From contig OY856410.1 of NCBI GenBank assembly GCA_963693085.1, positions 884,887,335-884,951,334 on the forward strand: a DNA stretch of 64,000 bases, read 5' to 3'. Below are positions 9,245 through 21,948 of this stretch, piece by piece. The DNA comes from Alisma plantago-aquatica. Lineage: Eukaryota > Streptophyta > Magnoliopsida > Alismatales > Alismataceae. The notes below the pieces were generated by a model. The model saw only the letters and a list, made by a program, of their open reading frames with translations, did no database searches and was not told the DNA's origin. Both the position numbers and the translations under genes were made by a program. Each line of letters starts with the position of its first letter. Position 1 is the stretch's first letter.

Positions 9245-11095
9245 ACTACAATAACTAGAACATCTCATAGCCACAATACTTCTATAAGACGTGTAGGCAG
9301 TATTGGATAAAAGGTAGGTCACTGAGGAATGTTCTTGTGGGAGGAGGGTGTCTCAAGGGTGCCAAGTGCATTGGGGGAGGAGGGACCACCACCACAAGTC
9401 TGAGTTTCCACCATATATGAGAAGATTGCATGATGTCTCTCACATTCCCATGGTTCAAGATGTCTTTCACATTTCTATGCTGAGAAAGTGGCTTCCTAAG
9501 AAAGAATAGATGATACATCTAGTTGAAGTCCATTTTTAAGAGGATGTTTCTTAAGGGGAAGGCTATGTGAGGAGCTAAACTTTTACATTTTTTTGAACTA
9601 ATTACTCATTTACTTCAATACACTTAATCACTTCATGTTTAAGAATACCATGTAACTACTATCTATGACCAAAACTTAGGGTTTGAAACATTTCATCTGT
9701 GATACTTTTGTAAGATGTACAAGCAGTACTGGACTGAAAGTGGGTCATGAGAAACATCTTGGTGGGAGGAGGGTTCCTTAAGGGAACCAAGCATGCTAGG
9801 GGTGGAGGGATTGCCAATTAATTTTTGAGTTGTGACCATGTTTGAGAATATTGTAAGATGTCTCTAACATTCCAATGATGCATGGTGTCTTTCACATTTA
9901 TATGTTGAGAAAGTGGAATCTTGAAAAGGAATAGAGGTTTTTTCTTAAGAACAAGGTTGTGTGAGGAAGTGGACTTTCACATTTTATCAAACTAATTACT
10001 CATTTACTCCTCAAGTAACTAAATTTAGTGCAGATTACTATTTCATGTTAAGGATTGCATGTAACTCTTATTCGAATTTATATGACCAAAATTTAGGGTT
10101 TGAAACATTTCAACCATGATACTTCTACAAGATGTGAAGGCATTACTAGACCAAAAGTGGGTTGTTGAGGAACGTCCCAGATGGAGGTGGGTGTTACAAG
10201 GGAGCCAATCATGATGAGGGTAGAGGGACCACCACCATGTATTTGATTTACAACCATATTTCATAAGATTGCATGATGTCTCTACTATGTTAAATGTTGC
10301 CTTTCATGTTTCTATTTTGATGAAGTTGCATCCTAAAAAGGAACAAATGATACATGTAGTTACAATCCACTTTATGTGAGGAAGTCAAATTTCATATTTA
10401 ATTGAACTAGTTACTCAATAATTCATCATCAATCTAATTTGCTTGCACATCATAACTTCATATTCAAGGATCCCATGTAACACTCATGTAACTTTTTAAT
10501 AATCAAATCTTAGGGTTTGAAAGATATTAGTCGTGGTATTTATGTAAGACATGTAAGAGGTACTGGACCAAAAGTGGGTCATTAAGGAACATCATGGGGG
10601 AGGATGATGCACAAGGGTGCCAAGTGCGCTAGGGGTAGAGAGTCTTCTACCATAAGTTTGAGTTGTCTCCATATTTGAGAAGATTTCATGATGTCTTTTA
10701 CATTCCTATGTTACATGATGTCTTTCACATTTCTATGTTGAGAGAGTGGTATCCTAAAAAAGAATAGATGATAAATTAGTTGAAGTCCACTTTTAAGAGG
10801 ATGTTTCTTAAGAACAAAGCTATGTGAGGAAGTGAATCTTTGTATTTAATTGAACTAATTACTCATTTACTACTTAGGTATCTAATTTTCTTACACTTCA
10901 ACAATTCATGTACAAGGATCCCATGTAACTCGGATGTAACTCTATGACCAGAACCTAATATATCAACTATGGTGGTTCTAAAAGATGTGTAGGAGGTATT
11001 GGACCAAAAATCAGTGAGAGGAGGGTGTGGCAAGGGTGCTAAGTAGACTAGGGGCAGAGGGACCGCCATCACTAAGAACTGCAAGCTGCTCACTA
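9245..11095. repeat. Satellite-like tandem array, ~420-bp units
   Basis: About four and a half diverged units in direct order. The landmark 'gatacttctacaagatgtg' recurs near 9275, 9702, 10118, 10535 and 10971, giving spacings of about 416-436 bases. Each full unit also carries 'gaccaaaacttagggtttgaaa', a purine-rich 'gggaggagggtg' tract, 'gcatgatgtctctcacattcc', and 'gaactaattactcatttact'. Units differ by many substitutions and small indels, so the array is old. No conserved open frame runs through the units. No second array or transposon end is visible next to it. Confidence 0.8.
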
Positions 11096-11535
11096 ATGGG
11101 GCTCGTGGTGGTGCAGAGGAGGAATATGACCAATAGATTTATGATCATGACCATCTAGAATGGCCATTGTTACCATTAACCACTTCTCAAATGTTGTGGC
11201 ACACATAGAGGCTGCTACACTGGGGGCACAACTACCTGTTGATGATCATGCATCTAGGACGTTCCTTGGGATTGCATGTGGTGGTCTAAGCAAAACTGGG
11301 CTAAACTATCTTTTGTTGCCACCACTTTCTTTGCACTCTTCTCACACCTCTTTATCATCAATGGTAGATTGAAAATTCAGTAATAGCTTGCCAGCTTCAA
11401 GGACTATAAGTATGAGTAGCAACATCCTAACATTTGTAGTGCTCTACTCAATCAGCACCTAGGATGTACTAGCAATTTTGTGCCTACCATTTACACTCTT
11501 TTTACCACAGGCACCCAGTCTCTTAGACTCTAGAA
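11096..11535. other. Unassigned DNA
   Basis: A 70-codon plus-strand frame (11160-11372) has no known motif. Nothing else is supported between the satellite array and the copia 3' LTR. Confidence 0.4.
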
Positions 11536-11806
11536 TGTTTGGATTCAATAGAGGGGCCAACCGAGAAGGGCATTGTGTACATTCCTTGATCTGATGCAAA
11601 TTGTACTTATATTAGAGTAGTGTTTATAGTAATTGTATATTCTACCCTTTGAGACATAGATAAAGCACGAGGAGGAGAATAGTGGTATTATAGTCCTTTG
11701 AAGAGATGAGAAGGAGATAAGATATGTAGGTCTTTGAAACCTCTAAGAGGTAAAAGAACAAACACTTCTCAGCAATAGAATAGTGTTTATATATAGAGCC
11801 TTAAAA
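11536..11806 (-). repeat. 3' LTR of old copia (271 bp)
   Basis: Aligns by eye with 19620-19890. Shared landmarks are 'tgtttggattcaa', 'gccaacc', 'attatagtcctttgaag', 'cctctaagagg(t/c)aaaagaacaaacac' and 'gccttaa'. The minus-strand 5' end has decayed from TGTTAAGG to TTTTAAGG. Confidence 0.88.
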
Positions 11807-13639
11807 ACCCAAAGAAAATTGGTGATGAGAGAACTGAAGGCCCAATGGGGACTTGAACACATACTTCTACACAATATTGGTGAACAAGCCAACAAGTTGA
11901 TCTTTACAATAGATGAACTTAGTGACAATATGTCTCAATGCTACCTTTTCTCTAATGAAATGGTAGTCAAATTCTATGTGTTTGTTTCTGGCATGAAGGA
12001 CTGGATTAACAGTCAGATGCAACACACTTAACTTGCCACATAAGAGAGTAGTTGGATGGATATATATATCTTTGAAAAGATGAGAAAATCATGTCAGCTC
12101 TGCCACTGTGATTAGTATAGATCTATATTCTACTTTCGTTCTTGAGCGTGCAACAATGGACTGTTTCTTGGAGGAGTAGAATACACAAGTGTGTCCAATG
12201 CAAACATAGTAGCCATGTGTACTCCTTATTGTGAGAGGACAGCCTACCCAGTCAACATCTTGGTAAGCAGTGACTGATAGCTGGATGTTAGAATAAATCT
12301 AAATGCCAAGATGAATTGTGTCTTTGATGTAGTACATGATGTACTTGAGAAGAGAAAGATTCATAGTGTGGGATTATGTAGGAATTGCCAAGAAAGAATT
12401 ACTCCATATGTCATATAAGGTCTTGTTACGGTTAAGTATTGTATAACTTGACTATGTGTCTGTATTCAGTCACACCCATGAGTTGTTCACCTTGTAATTT
12501 AATGTGATTACAAATGAATGAGGAACTGCAGGTGTAGATATAACTTTTCAATCAATCATATTTTCTCTATGTAGAAGAAAATATGAATATTTTCTTTAAT
12601 GAAGAAGGATTCCTTCTACATTTGTTTCGACATGAATGCACAAGAAATAATTAGAAGCCCCTAGACTGCAAAGAAAAATTTGTCCTTCAATTGATGAATA
12701 CAGTTGTCGGTAATAGTAGTGTTGCTTCCTGTCATTAGAATGTCATCAATGTAGAGAAAAAGGTACACTAAGACATCACTCTCATGATAGACGAATAAAG
12801 AAGAATCAACTAAACTAGACTTGAATCCAAGTTCCAGAATAAAGAGGCTTATCCAATTATACCAATCTATCCATTCCTATTTGAGTTCGTACAGGGCCTT
12901 ATGTAGCTTACATACATGACTTGGTTTTATAGGATCAATAAACCTGAGTGGTTCTGACATGTAGACATCATTATATAGAAGGTCTTTATGAAAAGCATTA
13001 CAAAAAGCTAAATGTTGTACTGGCCACTGCTTGGATATGGAAATGGAAGGAATAGTTTTAATTATGGGAGATTTAGTTACATGACTAAATGTTTCCAAAT
13101 AGTCTACTCATTCCTCTTTATTAAATCCCTTTCATACTAATCTCTCTTTGAGTCTTTCCAAAGATCCATCTGCATTTAATTTTATCTTGAACACCCACTT
13201 GCATCTAACAATGTTGTAGTGTGGTTGATGTTCGATAAGACACTAGGATTGATTTTTGGGAAGAGTAGTGAGTTCACATTCCATTGCCTCACGCCATCCT
13301 ATATGTTGTAAGGCAGACTTGACTTCTCTGGGTATAAGAGGAACACTTAGTGTAGCTAGAGAATATTTAGGATTGGGATTAGTTATTCCATTTTCATTTC
13401 CTGTAATCATAGGATGACCTTTTACATGGTTATTATTAATATCAGTAAGAGTTGGACTATGTGCATCATTAGAAGTGACAACCAGAGGTATCTGAATAGG
13501 GAAGCTTTGACTCTCTTCATATGGCAAGGTTTCTAGATTGTCAATCATCATATGACCACATGGACTATTTTCAGATGTCATGCCTTCTGAAATATTAATC
13601 ACTGTATGAGTATAGTAACATCATGAAATTTTGTTAAAG
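11807..13639 (-). pseudogene. pol: Copia pol 3' half: linker, RT and RNase H (degenerate)
   Basis: Reading on the minus strand: about 13602-13243 is the integrase-RT linker with HPMITG-x-E-NGI-x-NPNP and REVKSALQHIGWREAM. About 13120-12880 is reverse transcriptase with SKQWPVQHL and the plant-copia block HVCKLHKALYELK. Near 12764-12720 is the RT catalytic box, FLYIDDILMTGSN. About 11985-11860 is the RNase H C-terminal tail with YHFIREKVALRHIVTKF. Several stops and frameshifts interrupt it, so it cannot make enzyme. The minus-strand start lies beyond the inserted solo LTR. Confidence 0.88.
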
Positions 13640-16221
13640 TGACATTAGGGTGTTAACAACAATTCATCACTAATTAAATCCAAATTTGTGGATTTTAAGA
13701 TAAATGAATCCTAATGGCCTAACTTTTACCATTACATCCTAAATGACCATAAAAGATATGTTACATTCATTGATGATCAATCATAATTGATTAAATGTAA
13801 ATAAGTAATATTAATTTCATCATAATAACAATTGATCTTTTGATTATCAAATTCATACATTTACTATTTAAGAATGTTTTAGGTCCTTATATTCGTCTAT
13901 GGTCAAATTTTGGGTCGGTTTGACCTCTTTTGACCCCTCTAACAATTTTATGAAGTTTTTATATGGTTTTATCTATTCTAATCAAAATATCATGATATAA
14001 CCTATATCGTGATATAATGGGTCTCATACGCCCCTCTTCTCATCTATGACCAGGTCAAACTCTAGTTCGAAGTTATCTACGTGAAAGATGCTTACCTCCT
14101 CACATGTGTCCTAGGGAAGTTGGAATCAACTCTCCTCACCTCTCCCAAACTCTCTCCATCACCTCTTGGATCATCCACCTATAAAGGAAACTATTTAGAG
14201 TCGATCAGTGATCACCTAGGAATGCAACCCAATCTCTCTTGTGCCCTATCGTCCCTCCAAATTTAGACATGTAAACCTAGTTGTGCCCTTCGGCTCTGGA
14301 GGTTCATCCCAGTGCTCCGTTCCATCACTAATACCCTCGAGGGTGTAGATCGCCACAATAGAACCCTACAAAGATTGTCCATTTGTTCAAATTGTCCACT
14401 CATGTAAGGATCATGGTTACCTCTTTCTTTCCATGTTGTTCCGAATACTGTTGATTCATGAAATTGTGAGGAGTCTCAAAGTTCTTGACCATGTTTTCCC
14501 AGCGATCCACCCTTATCTACCTCCAATAGAACAATGCGAAGTTTTTTTTGTTTGTTTGTCTGTTATGGCTTTCTCCGTACTCGCCTCTCTCCCCAGTGCC
14601 TCTCTATACCAACTATGGTAGAGACTGCTTGAGGTGCATCAGGTCATCTCGTGGCCCTTTCAGGAGCTCGCCCAAATCAATTGAGACCGAGGAAACTAGT
14701 GGTGTAGTTTTCTAGTTGTAAGCCACAATAGAATGAGTGGTTTTATTCCAGTTTTTCAAAGATGAACTGGGTAGCATACTAGGTGATGTGTTGTCGATTT
14801 TACCCCTGATTGTCTGATTATGGTGTCACACATGTTTGGGTATTTATGGAGTTTTCTTGGTTCTCTCACTGTGACTTGCATTGTTCTTGGGCCAACAAAA
14901 CCAAGCGACCGACCATTATTGGTCCATCTACGACAACTGGCTATGTGTTTGGATAATTTGCCAACATGGTTTTATTCCACATTGTGATTGGTCAGAATGT
15001 TTAAAAAATCATAATAAATGGTCCGTGGACAAGAAAGATTCACAAAATACCCATTGGAAAGCTTTTTTGATAAGGAAGTCTATTTTCAAGTTTTTAAACC
15101 GTAATTTCATCATTGATGACAATGTTTCCTTAAAAGACCCAAATTAGAGTTTAGGATGTTATATAAGGTGATTATCAATATAAATCTTGTAATTTTAGGA
15201 ACTTAGGATTCATTTGTGATCAGAGGAAATAAGTTAGGATCTGCCTTTTCTCTAGGTAAGCGAGTCATGCCACTATACATATGTACATTGGTTGAATTGT
15301 ATGATATGTATGGTTTATGAATTCTACTTTCAATTTCAAGTTCAATGTTATAATCATGTTCTTATATAAATTTCTTAATGATTTCTATATCCTATGTCTA
15401 ATGGTTATAATTCTCATTAAGATTAGATATTACAATTAAATATTAGTGGATTTAAAGTTCAAGTTTCATGAGGGAGAAATTTCATCATGTTAAAGATTAA
15501 ACTTTAAGATTAAATTCATGTTTATGGTAATGTTAATGTTAAGAAGAATGGAATTGAAATATTTTTATATACTTCTCAAATCATGGATCTGAAGAGGTCG
15601 TTATGGGCTTTTATAGCCAAATCATGGGCATTCATGCCAATTATGGGCTTTCCTAGCATCAAGGGTTTTCCTAACAATCATGTTCAATTCTTCACGTTAC
15701 AAGATTCATGTACTCAATTACTCTAAAGTCAAATACATGTCAAGATTTTCTCTCAAATCAAGTATATATGCTTATGTTTTAGTTCTTATAAAATGTATAG
15801 TGCCACTTACTAATGTATGTCTCTAGTTTTGCATGGTCATGGGACGAGATGTCCCTAGGTCAAGGAGCAAATGAATTTGAAGTGAGTGCGTCAAATTAGA
15901 AGTTTCCAAGACTTATGTTGGTGGGGTTCCATGTACACCATAGAAGATAATATATCAAGTTTCTAGAGAAGATTCATGCCTTGGATTTCTTCTATTGTTC
16001 ATGGACTAGATTCTAGTTTAAAGATGAGATAGTTTACATTATAAGTTTTCTCTTTCAAAGAACAATGTATGAATCTATATTTCCAATTAATGCATGGTGT
16101 TTCATTTATCTTTTTGTTATGTGTATCATGTTTTGGATGCTCCTTCAATCTGAGTGACCAATATTATGGATAATATAGGGTTTGCTTCCATTGATATATA
16201 TGTGCTTGGAGGGGCGTGACA
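13640..16221 (+). repeat. Solo LTR, Ty3-type, inserted in copia (~2.58 kb)
   Basis: It separates the copia linker coding sequence at 13602 from its continuation at 16222. The left end is TGACATTAGGGTG/TGTTAACAAC (13640 or 13651). The right end GGGGCGTGACA (16221) resembles the Ty3 LTR end GGTCGTTACA seen elsewhere here. No gag, pol, PBS or PPT lies inside, only scattered short frames. It is most simply the product of LTR-LTR recombination. Orientation is inferred from the right end. I do not see a convincing target-site duplication ('taaag' versus 'agaat'). Confidence 0.65.
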
Positions 16222-18999
16222 AGAATCATCAGTAATATTAGTGCTATTTTGAGAAAGGATTTTTCAGGAGATGCTTGTCGTAACAGCTTCACTGTTGTCA
16301 TGTTGAGATGTTTGATAAGTATCACTTATATTGTTGAGACCAACACCATCAACAACCATGTCACTTTGACAAGGGTTATGTGTATCCATAATCTGTTGTG
16401 ATTGAGAGTGATTATTGAGTCTAGAAGGAGATTTCCATTCGGGGTCATCATAACTACTTAGAATTCAGGAATCAGTATGTTGAGATAGATGTTCATGTTT
16501 ACAAGGGAATTTTATCTTATTAGAAACAACACGCTTTGAGCCATAAATCATTTTACTTGTAAGTGCAAACATTTGTACCCATTTTCATAAGTACTTTGAC
16601 AAGGGTTATGTGTATCCATAATTTGTTGTGACTGAGAGTGATTATTGAGTCTAGAAGGAGATTTCCATTTGGGGTCATCATAACTACTTAGAATTTAGGA
16701 ATCAGTATGTTAAGATAGATGTTCATGCTTATAAGGGATTTTTTTCTTATTAAAAACAACATGCTTCGAGCCATAAATCATTTTACTTTGTAATTGCAAA
16801 CATTTCTACCCCTTTTCCTAAGTACTATAGCCAGTGGTGATGCAGGGCTAGGATCATGGTTCAAGTTTGTTTTGAGAATAGTCTCTCATATATGGATAGC
16901 ATAAAGTGCCAAAAACACCTAAGTGGTGATATACAGGAGGTGTACAATACAGTAATCCAAATGGATATATATTCTCAAAGATAAGAGATAGAAGTCGATT
17001 AATTATATATGTGGCTGTAGAAAAGGCTTCTACCCAGTAAGACTTTGATAAACTATCTTGAACCAACATGGGTAACCCAAATTCCACAATATGTCAATGC
17101 TTCCTTTCAACCACTCCATTCAATGAGAGATCATATGGACAAGATTGTTGATTTAAATCCCTTTTGATTTGAAGAAATTTACTAATATATGAATAACAAA
17201 TTCTCCTTCTCCATCATTTTGAATTTTTTTAATAACAACATTTATTGTGTAAAAATCATGTTATAAAAAATGACAAAGGTATTAGGGAATTTACTTTTAG
17301 ATTGCATTGGAATGAACCAATTCAACCTCATTTTGTCATTAGTCAGGAGAACATAATAATGATCTTTATGAATGGAAGTTATAGGACCTTTACCCCACAC
17401 GTCATAATGAACTTTGTGAAACATTTTTTTCAAACTATACATGATTATGAGATATATGTAATCACCTACTTTTACTTGGTTCGCAGATATTACAAATATA
17501 AATATACAAAGAGGAACTATCTATTACTTTGTGTTTCATAAGTTTTGGTAGACCAATTTTATTTAGGTGACTAAGACGTTTGTGCCAGACTTCACCAATA
17601 TCTTATTGAATCTGTGAGAAAATAAAGATTTTCTATTTTTGATGAAGCTAGGAGTGTGTTGCTGGGTTAGAGACGGCATCATGTACATTCCCCTCCAGCA
17701 CAACTAAAGTCTTGTGTGTTCTTTTGTCCTTAACCTAAACCATGGCATCAGTGAATATAACATAACAAGGAAAAGTTGATGTTAACTTTGCCACAAAGAT
17801 AAGTTTTCTTTTTATATCAGGAAAAACCAAGACATGTTTCAAAGGTATAGGAGTAAGGTTATGAAGTAAGTTGTCACCCATATGAGAAATAGGAACAAAC
17901 TAATTGTTTCCATCACAATAGTATCTCCTATTCTATATATTTTAAGATTGTAGAGAGTACCTACATTTTGTATGACATGGTCTATGGCCCCAGAAACGAC
18001 ATGCCACTGTGTGAAATCACCTTCATTCACTCTTAGTGTAGCAAGAGAAATGGTTGTGTTGTCAGCCAAACCCTTTAGTATATTGACATTATGATATGCA
18101 TTGTGATACTTGTGCCAGGATCTTAGTACATCATGCCCATTCTTTCCACAGATCTTGTATAACATAGGTGGCATGTTTAGGTTTTCTTGATTGTTGATTA
18201 TTACTCCTCTTATTTCCTAAGTCACTTGAGACAAGCATCTGTCTTGGGAAGAGAATTGAGATATGTTTTAAATAGATCCACTACCTAAAATCCCCTTATT
18301 GTAGTTTGTGTTTTGAAACCTTCATCTACCTCGATAGGATCCACATCCATGATTATTATAGTTGTTGTTAAAAGTATATTGTTGGAATTATTTAGGCCAT
18401 GCTTTGTTTGAGTAGAATGCCATGGACGGGACAAAATTAGGTCTTCTTGACTTTCCTCCTTCGAAATCTTGTAGTAGAGAGATAAGCTCATAGTATTGAT
18501 AGGAGGCTTAAGCATTGAGATGACGAAACCTTCATATTTTGAACTATCAATCCCATTACGAAGTGTAAAAACTTTCTCTTAATCACTAAAAAAACCTCCC
18601 ATTGCATTCAATTGATCATAAACATGTTTAAACTTGTGAAGGTAGTCATCTAATTGATCTGTCCCTTTAGCAAAGGTTCGTAGTTGTGACTTCAATTCAA
18701 ATTATCTAGTCTATGAAGATTTAGTGAACTTTTTTCTCAGTGTTGACCACACCTCTACTGAGGTTTTGCATCTGAGAATTTCTCCCATCACATATTCCGT
18801 TATTGATGTGGATATCCACCCCTTTAGCTATTGATCATTTCTAAGCCATGCTTTGTATTGAGGATTAGCATCAGGTACAACCGGTTCATCATTAATGACA
18901 ATAGGTAGTTGGATTTTGATTCCATCAAGAAATCCTTCCAGACACTAGGATTCAACAAGCTTTCTCACTTGTGATTCCCTGAGCAGGTAGTTATTGGGA
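16222..18999 (-). pseudogene. gag-pol: Copia gag-protease-integrase 5' half (degenerate)
   Basis: On the minus strand, about 18990-18200 is a UBN2-type gag (for example KGWISTSITEYV and VEWSTLRKKF-like blocks, with stops). About 18170 carries a zinc knuckle remnant in which the first Cys has become Tyr and the last Cys is Ser. Near 18000 the protease site reads WHVVSGA where families have DTGA or DSGA, so the catalytic Asp is lost. About 17440-17240 is integrase core (HYDVWGKGPI). About 17087-16854 is the later integrase block, with YWVEAFSTATYIINRL and VFGTLCYP. The linker near 16.3-16.8 kb contains a tandem duplication. Non-functional. Confidence 0.85.
16363..16822. repeat. 230-bp tandem duplication within copia linker
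   Basis: 'actttgacaagggttatgtg' begins at 16363 and again at 16593. The two ~230-base units match throughout (both contain 'gattattgagtctagaaggagatttccatt' and 'gagccataaatcatttta'). It lies in the integrase-RT linker of the old copia element and postdates its insertion. Confidence 0.9.
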
Positions 19000-19604
19000 T
19001 TTAGTTTAATAGTTAGGAAGTTTGATATATTAAGACCAACTAGATATGGATATATCATAAAAAAAAGGGGAGATGAAATTGTAGTATTAGATTCTAATGA
19101 CTTAGCATCAATAGGTGTCAAATCAAATATTCAATATAGAAAAATTTCTAATGGCACTAGAGAAACCAGTAGAGATAGAATTAGAGAGGTAGAGATTTAT
19201 GATCTGAGCAGATGAAACCTCAATGAATTCTAACAAGAGAGGAAGTCCTTGATGATGTGAAGATGGAGGCAGAGATCTGCGTGTTTCCTTGACAACAAGA
19301 AATACAGAAATCTACTTGCTTTAGGAAGAAGGTGACAAAGGTTGTAGAAGACTTGATCTCTTCAGATGAAGAATCTAGAGATGAAAAAATGAGAAAATGA
19401 AGATGATACTCAAAATTGTAGTGAGAGAGTTTTAGACGATTCCTTCAAGAGTTCCCCTTGTTTGATGAGTAGAAGAAGAGAGGCATGATGTATTATGAGA
19501 GAGATGAAGAGAGATAAAAAGGAAGATAAGATTTTTGCATGATTAGAAGGAAGTTGAAAACATAATTTCTTATGTCTCCATGGATAATAGAGAGACAGAG
19601 CTCT
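19000..19604 (-). other. Old copia 5' leader and gag start region
   Basis: Lies between the PBS and recognisable gag on the minus strand. It is AG-rich with no intact frame. The plus-strand frame at 18994-19215 is a shadow. Confidence 0.55.
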
Positions 19605-19619
19605 CTCACTGTGATACCT
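19605..19619 (-). other. Degenerate primer binding site of old copia
   Basis: On the minus strand, AGGTATCACAGTGAG directly follows the LTR end ...CCAAACA. It is a decayed form of the initiator-tRNA-Met site TGGTATCAGAGC. Confidence 0.6.
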
Positions 19620-19890
19620 TGTTTGGATTCAAAAGAGGAGCCAACCAGGAAGGGCATCACACACTTTCCTTGCACTTATGCCAATTGTATTTATATTAGA
19701 GTAATGTTTACAATAATTGTCCATTATGTCCTTTGAGTGATAGATAGAGAATGAGGAGGAAAATAGGGGTATTATAGTCCTTTAAAGAAATGTGAAGGAG
19801 GGAAGGCATGAATGTCTTGGAAACCTCTAAGAGGCAAAAGAACAAACACCTCTCAGCTATAAAATAATGTTTATATACAAAGCCTTAACA
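19620..19890 (-). repeat. 5' LTR of old copia (271 bp)
   Basis: On the minus strand it starts TGTTAAGGC and ends CCAAACA, next to the PBS. Same length as its partner at 11536-11806 but clearly diverged. Confidence 0.88.
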
Positions 19891-20939
19891 CACAAGAACA
19901 AGCGTGCTCAGGCACTCTCTACCTATATTGTCTTTCTTGCCCGTGTTTTTTACTTGAACTAGATGTCTACTTGAATATATCTCAGTTTGGAGAGTATGTG
20001 TTGCTTGCTCAGTTTTGACTATAGATGTCATGTTTTTTACTTGAACTAGATGTCTACTTGAATATAGATCAGTTTGGAGAGTATACATTTCTTGCTAAGT
20101 TTGGACTATAGATTTTTAGTTTACATGGTTCCCATCTTCTGTTACTAGGGATAGAGACACGCATGGATAGAGAATTTGTGTCCCTTGTTTGCAACCACAT
20201 ATCTTTCCCTACTTCTCTTCTAGCAAAGTGTTACCCCAATGATGATGCCCTTGGACCATTCATTACCTTCACACTTTGAAAGAGAGGTCATCCATATGTT
20301 ACCTACTACCATGCATGAAGCTTTTTTTCAAAGCTTCTTCTTTGATCTGCTTAACTTGAATTCCATCAAGGATGCTACTTTGGCCTTGTTTCATGTTTTA
20401 GACCCACAACATTTGTCGGATGCCTTCCATTGCCTTTTACAACAATGCTTGTTGGGATTGCCTTATTCTTTCTGGGGCAATGTCCCATAAGTTTGTTTTT
20501 ATGAGTTTATGACATTATCATTTGTTTACATCAATAGTCTGTGATTGTGATTCTTTTCCATTTTGAGAGGTAATATTGTCTTGATCCCAATAATGTTCTA
20601 CTAAAGTTTTAGTCATGAATAATATTGGTTATGTTTTTACTCACTTAAATTTTATTACACTTTTACATTTTCCTTAGGCATGATTAGATAGAATTTGGAG
20701 TAGGTGTAATCCTAGTTTAATGTAAATTAGGGTTGTTGTCATAGAATTTAGGCCATATCACAATTTAAATATAAAAAAAGAAATCTAAATATATTCCTTC
20801 ATGTTTTCTTGATGATATTATATGTTAACTTGTTGACATGCATCTCATATAGGGTTTTACTACCCTTAGATCACTAGAAAAATCCTTGGAGGTCTCCCAC
20901 ATGATTTAAGGCAGAACATGGCTAAGTCGAGACCCTTAG
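19891..20939. other. Unassigned DNA with an 87-bp tandem duplication
   Basis: 19945-20118 contains two 87-base copies starting 'gttttttacttgaactagatg' (19945 and 20032). An 83-codon plus-strand frame at 20239-20490 has no motif I recognise and no promoter or splice context. The rest shows nothing identifiable. Confidence 0.55.
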
Positions 20940-21948
20940 TGTTATAACCTCATTTTTTCTTATATGAATTGAAATATAACTTTTTTTCAAATAAAAGGGG
21001 TTTGAATGGAAAATTGTATGATTTGTTGTCAAAGAATGGATTCTTTTGAAAAATTTCCCTAGGATGCATGATTTCGTGGTATATACTAGTTTGATAAATC
21101 CAATAAAGATAAAAAGGGAAAATGGACAAAAGCAATCCCATAATGAGTAAAAGGAAAAAGAAATAAAAGATAATGGTGTGCATATGTGAGAATTATGTAG
21201 AATTCTATAGAAAGTGGCATGCATGGCCACTAATAATTACTTTTTGTGTGCACATGATTTCTACTATAAATGATAGTCAAAATAAAGAAAATACAAAAAG
21301 GAAGAAAGAGAAAAAGATGAATTTCAATGCATAATATGTTCCTTATAAGTGGATGACATGCATATTAAGAAAAGCATCTTTATTTTTGAGTTTGGGTCCC
21401 AAGCTTTTCCCACAGTTAGGTAAAGTCATAAAGGACTTTCCCTTAAAATTTGGGATTAAAAGGACTTAAAGAGAGAGAGATATTGATGTTACAAAATTCC
21501 TAAAGTGGAAAAGAAAAGGAGAAATGTATTAAATGTCACATAAGATTTTTGGATTTAGAAACCAAGGACCCAGCCCGCTTTAATTTCCACATGAATTGGA
21601 GATCATTCGATAAATGATCAATTATATCCGTGTAATCTCCTACCCCGAGCTAGTTCAGGAAAGGATTCATGTACACACACAGTAAACCTGACATCTAGTA
21701 CTCTCTCCTCTCTTCACCGTTTTCCTCGATTCCTTCTTCATTGGTTTCAAGATGATCAGACATAGGCCCTAATTTGGCAGTTTGTTGTGGCATCTTTGGG
21801 AAATATCCAATTCCCTTCCTCGTAAGGTTTCTAGGGAAATAGTGTAACCCCTAGTTCTCGGCCCCCTCTACTTATATATGGCAACAGAGGATTTAGCTTT
21901 GACCCCAAGAGCCATCCTCCTCAATCAATTTTCCCCAAACCACCCAGG
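20940..21948 (+). repeat. 5' part of a diverged Ty3 LTR
   Basis: It begins TGTTATAACCTCATTTT, the same 13-plus bases that begin the LTR at 986. It then runs parallel to that LTR, sharing a 'ctttcccttaaaatttgggattaaaaggactta' block (compare about 1453-1486) and a TATA-like 'cttatatatggc' at 21871-21882. It is interrupted at 21949 by a copia 3' LTR. The 3' part may be at 61683-63315. Confidence 0.65.
21841..21872. repeat. 32-bp inverted repeat, left copy
   Basis: A perfect inverted match to 23149-23180. Here it belongs to the promoter-proximal part of the Ty3 LTR relic, so this copy is probably the original. Confidence 0.85.

Larger units (their letters stand above)
11536..19890 (-). mobile_element. 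Old Ty1/copia element, minus strand, split by a solo LTR
   Basis: Two 271-bp LTRs in the same orientation bound degenerate gag, protease, integrase, reverse transcriptase and RNase H in copia order on the minus strand. Removing the 2.6-kb insertion at 13640-16221 leaves about 5.8 kb, a normal copia length. Gag is of the UBN2/retrotran_gag_2 type and the integrase-RT linker has the HPM-T-x-x-x-x-G-I-x-x-P-N-P motif, which points to Ale/Retrofit-like elements (inference). Every domain is broken by stops and frameshifts. No clean target-site duplication is visible (flanks TAGAA on the left, cacaagaac on the right). Confidence 0.9.

Noticed and set aside
20239..20490. Possible host gene fragment (83 codons)
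   Set aside because: No recognised motif, no neighbouring exons or promoter, and it lies between transposon fragments.
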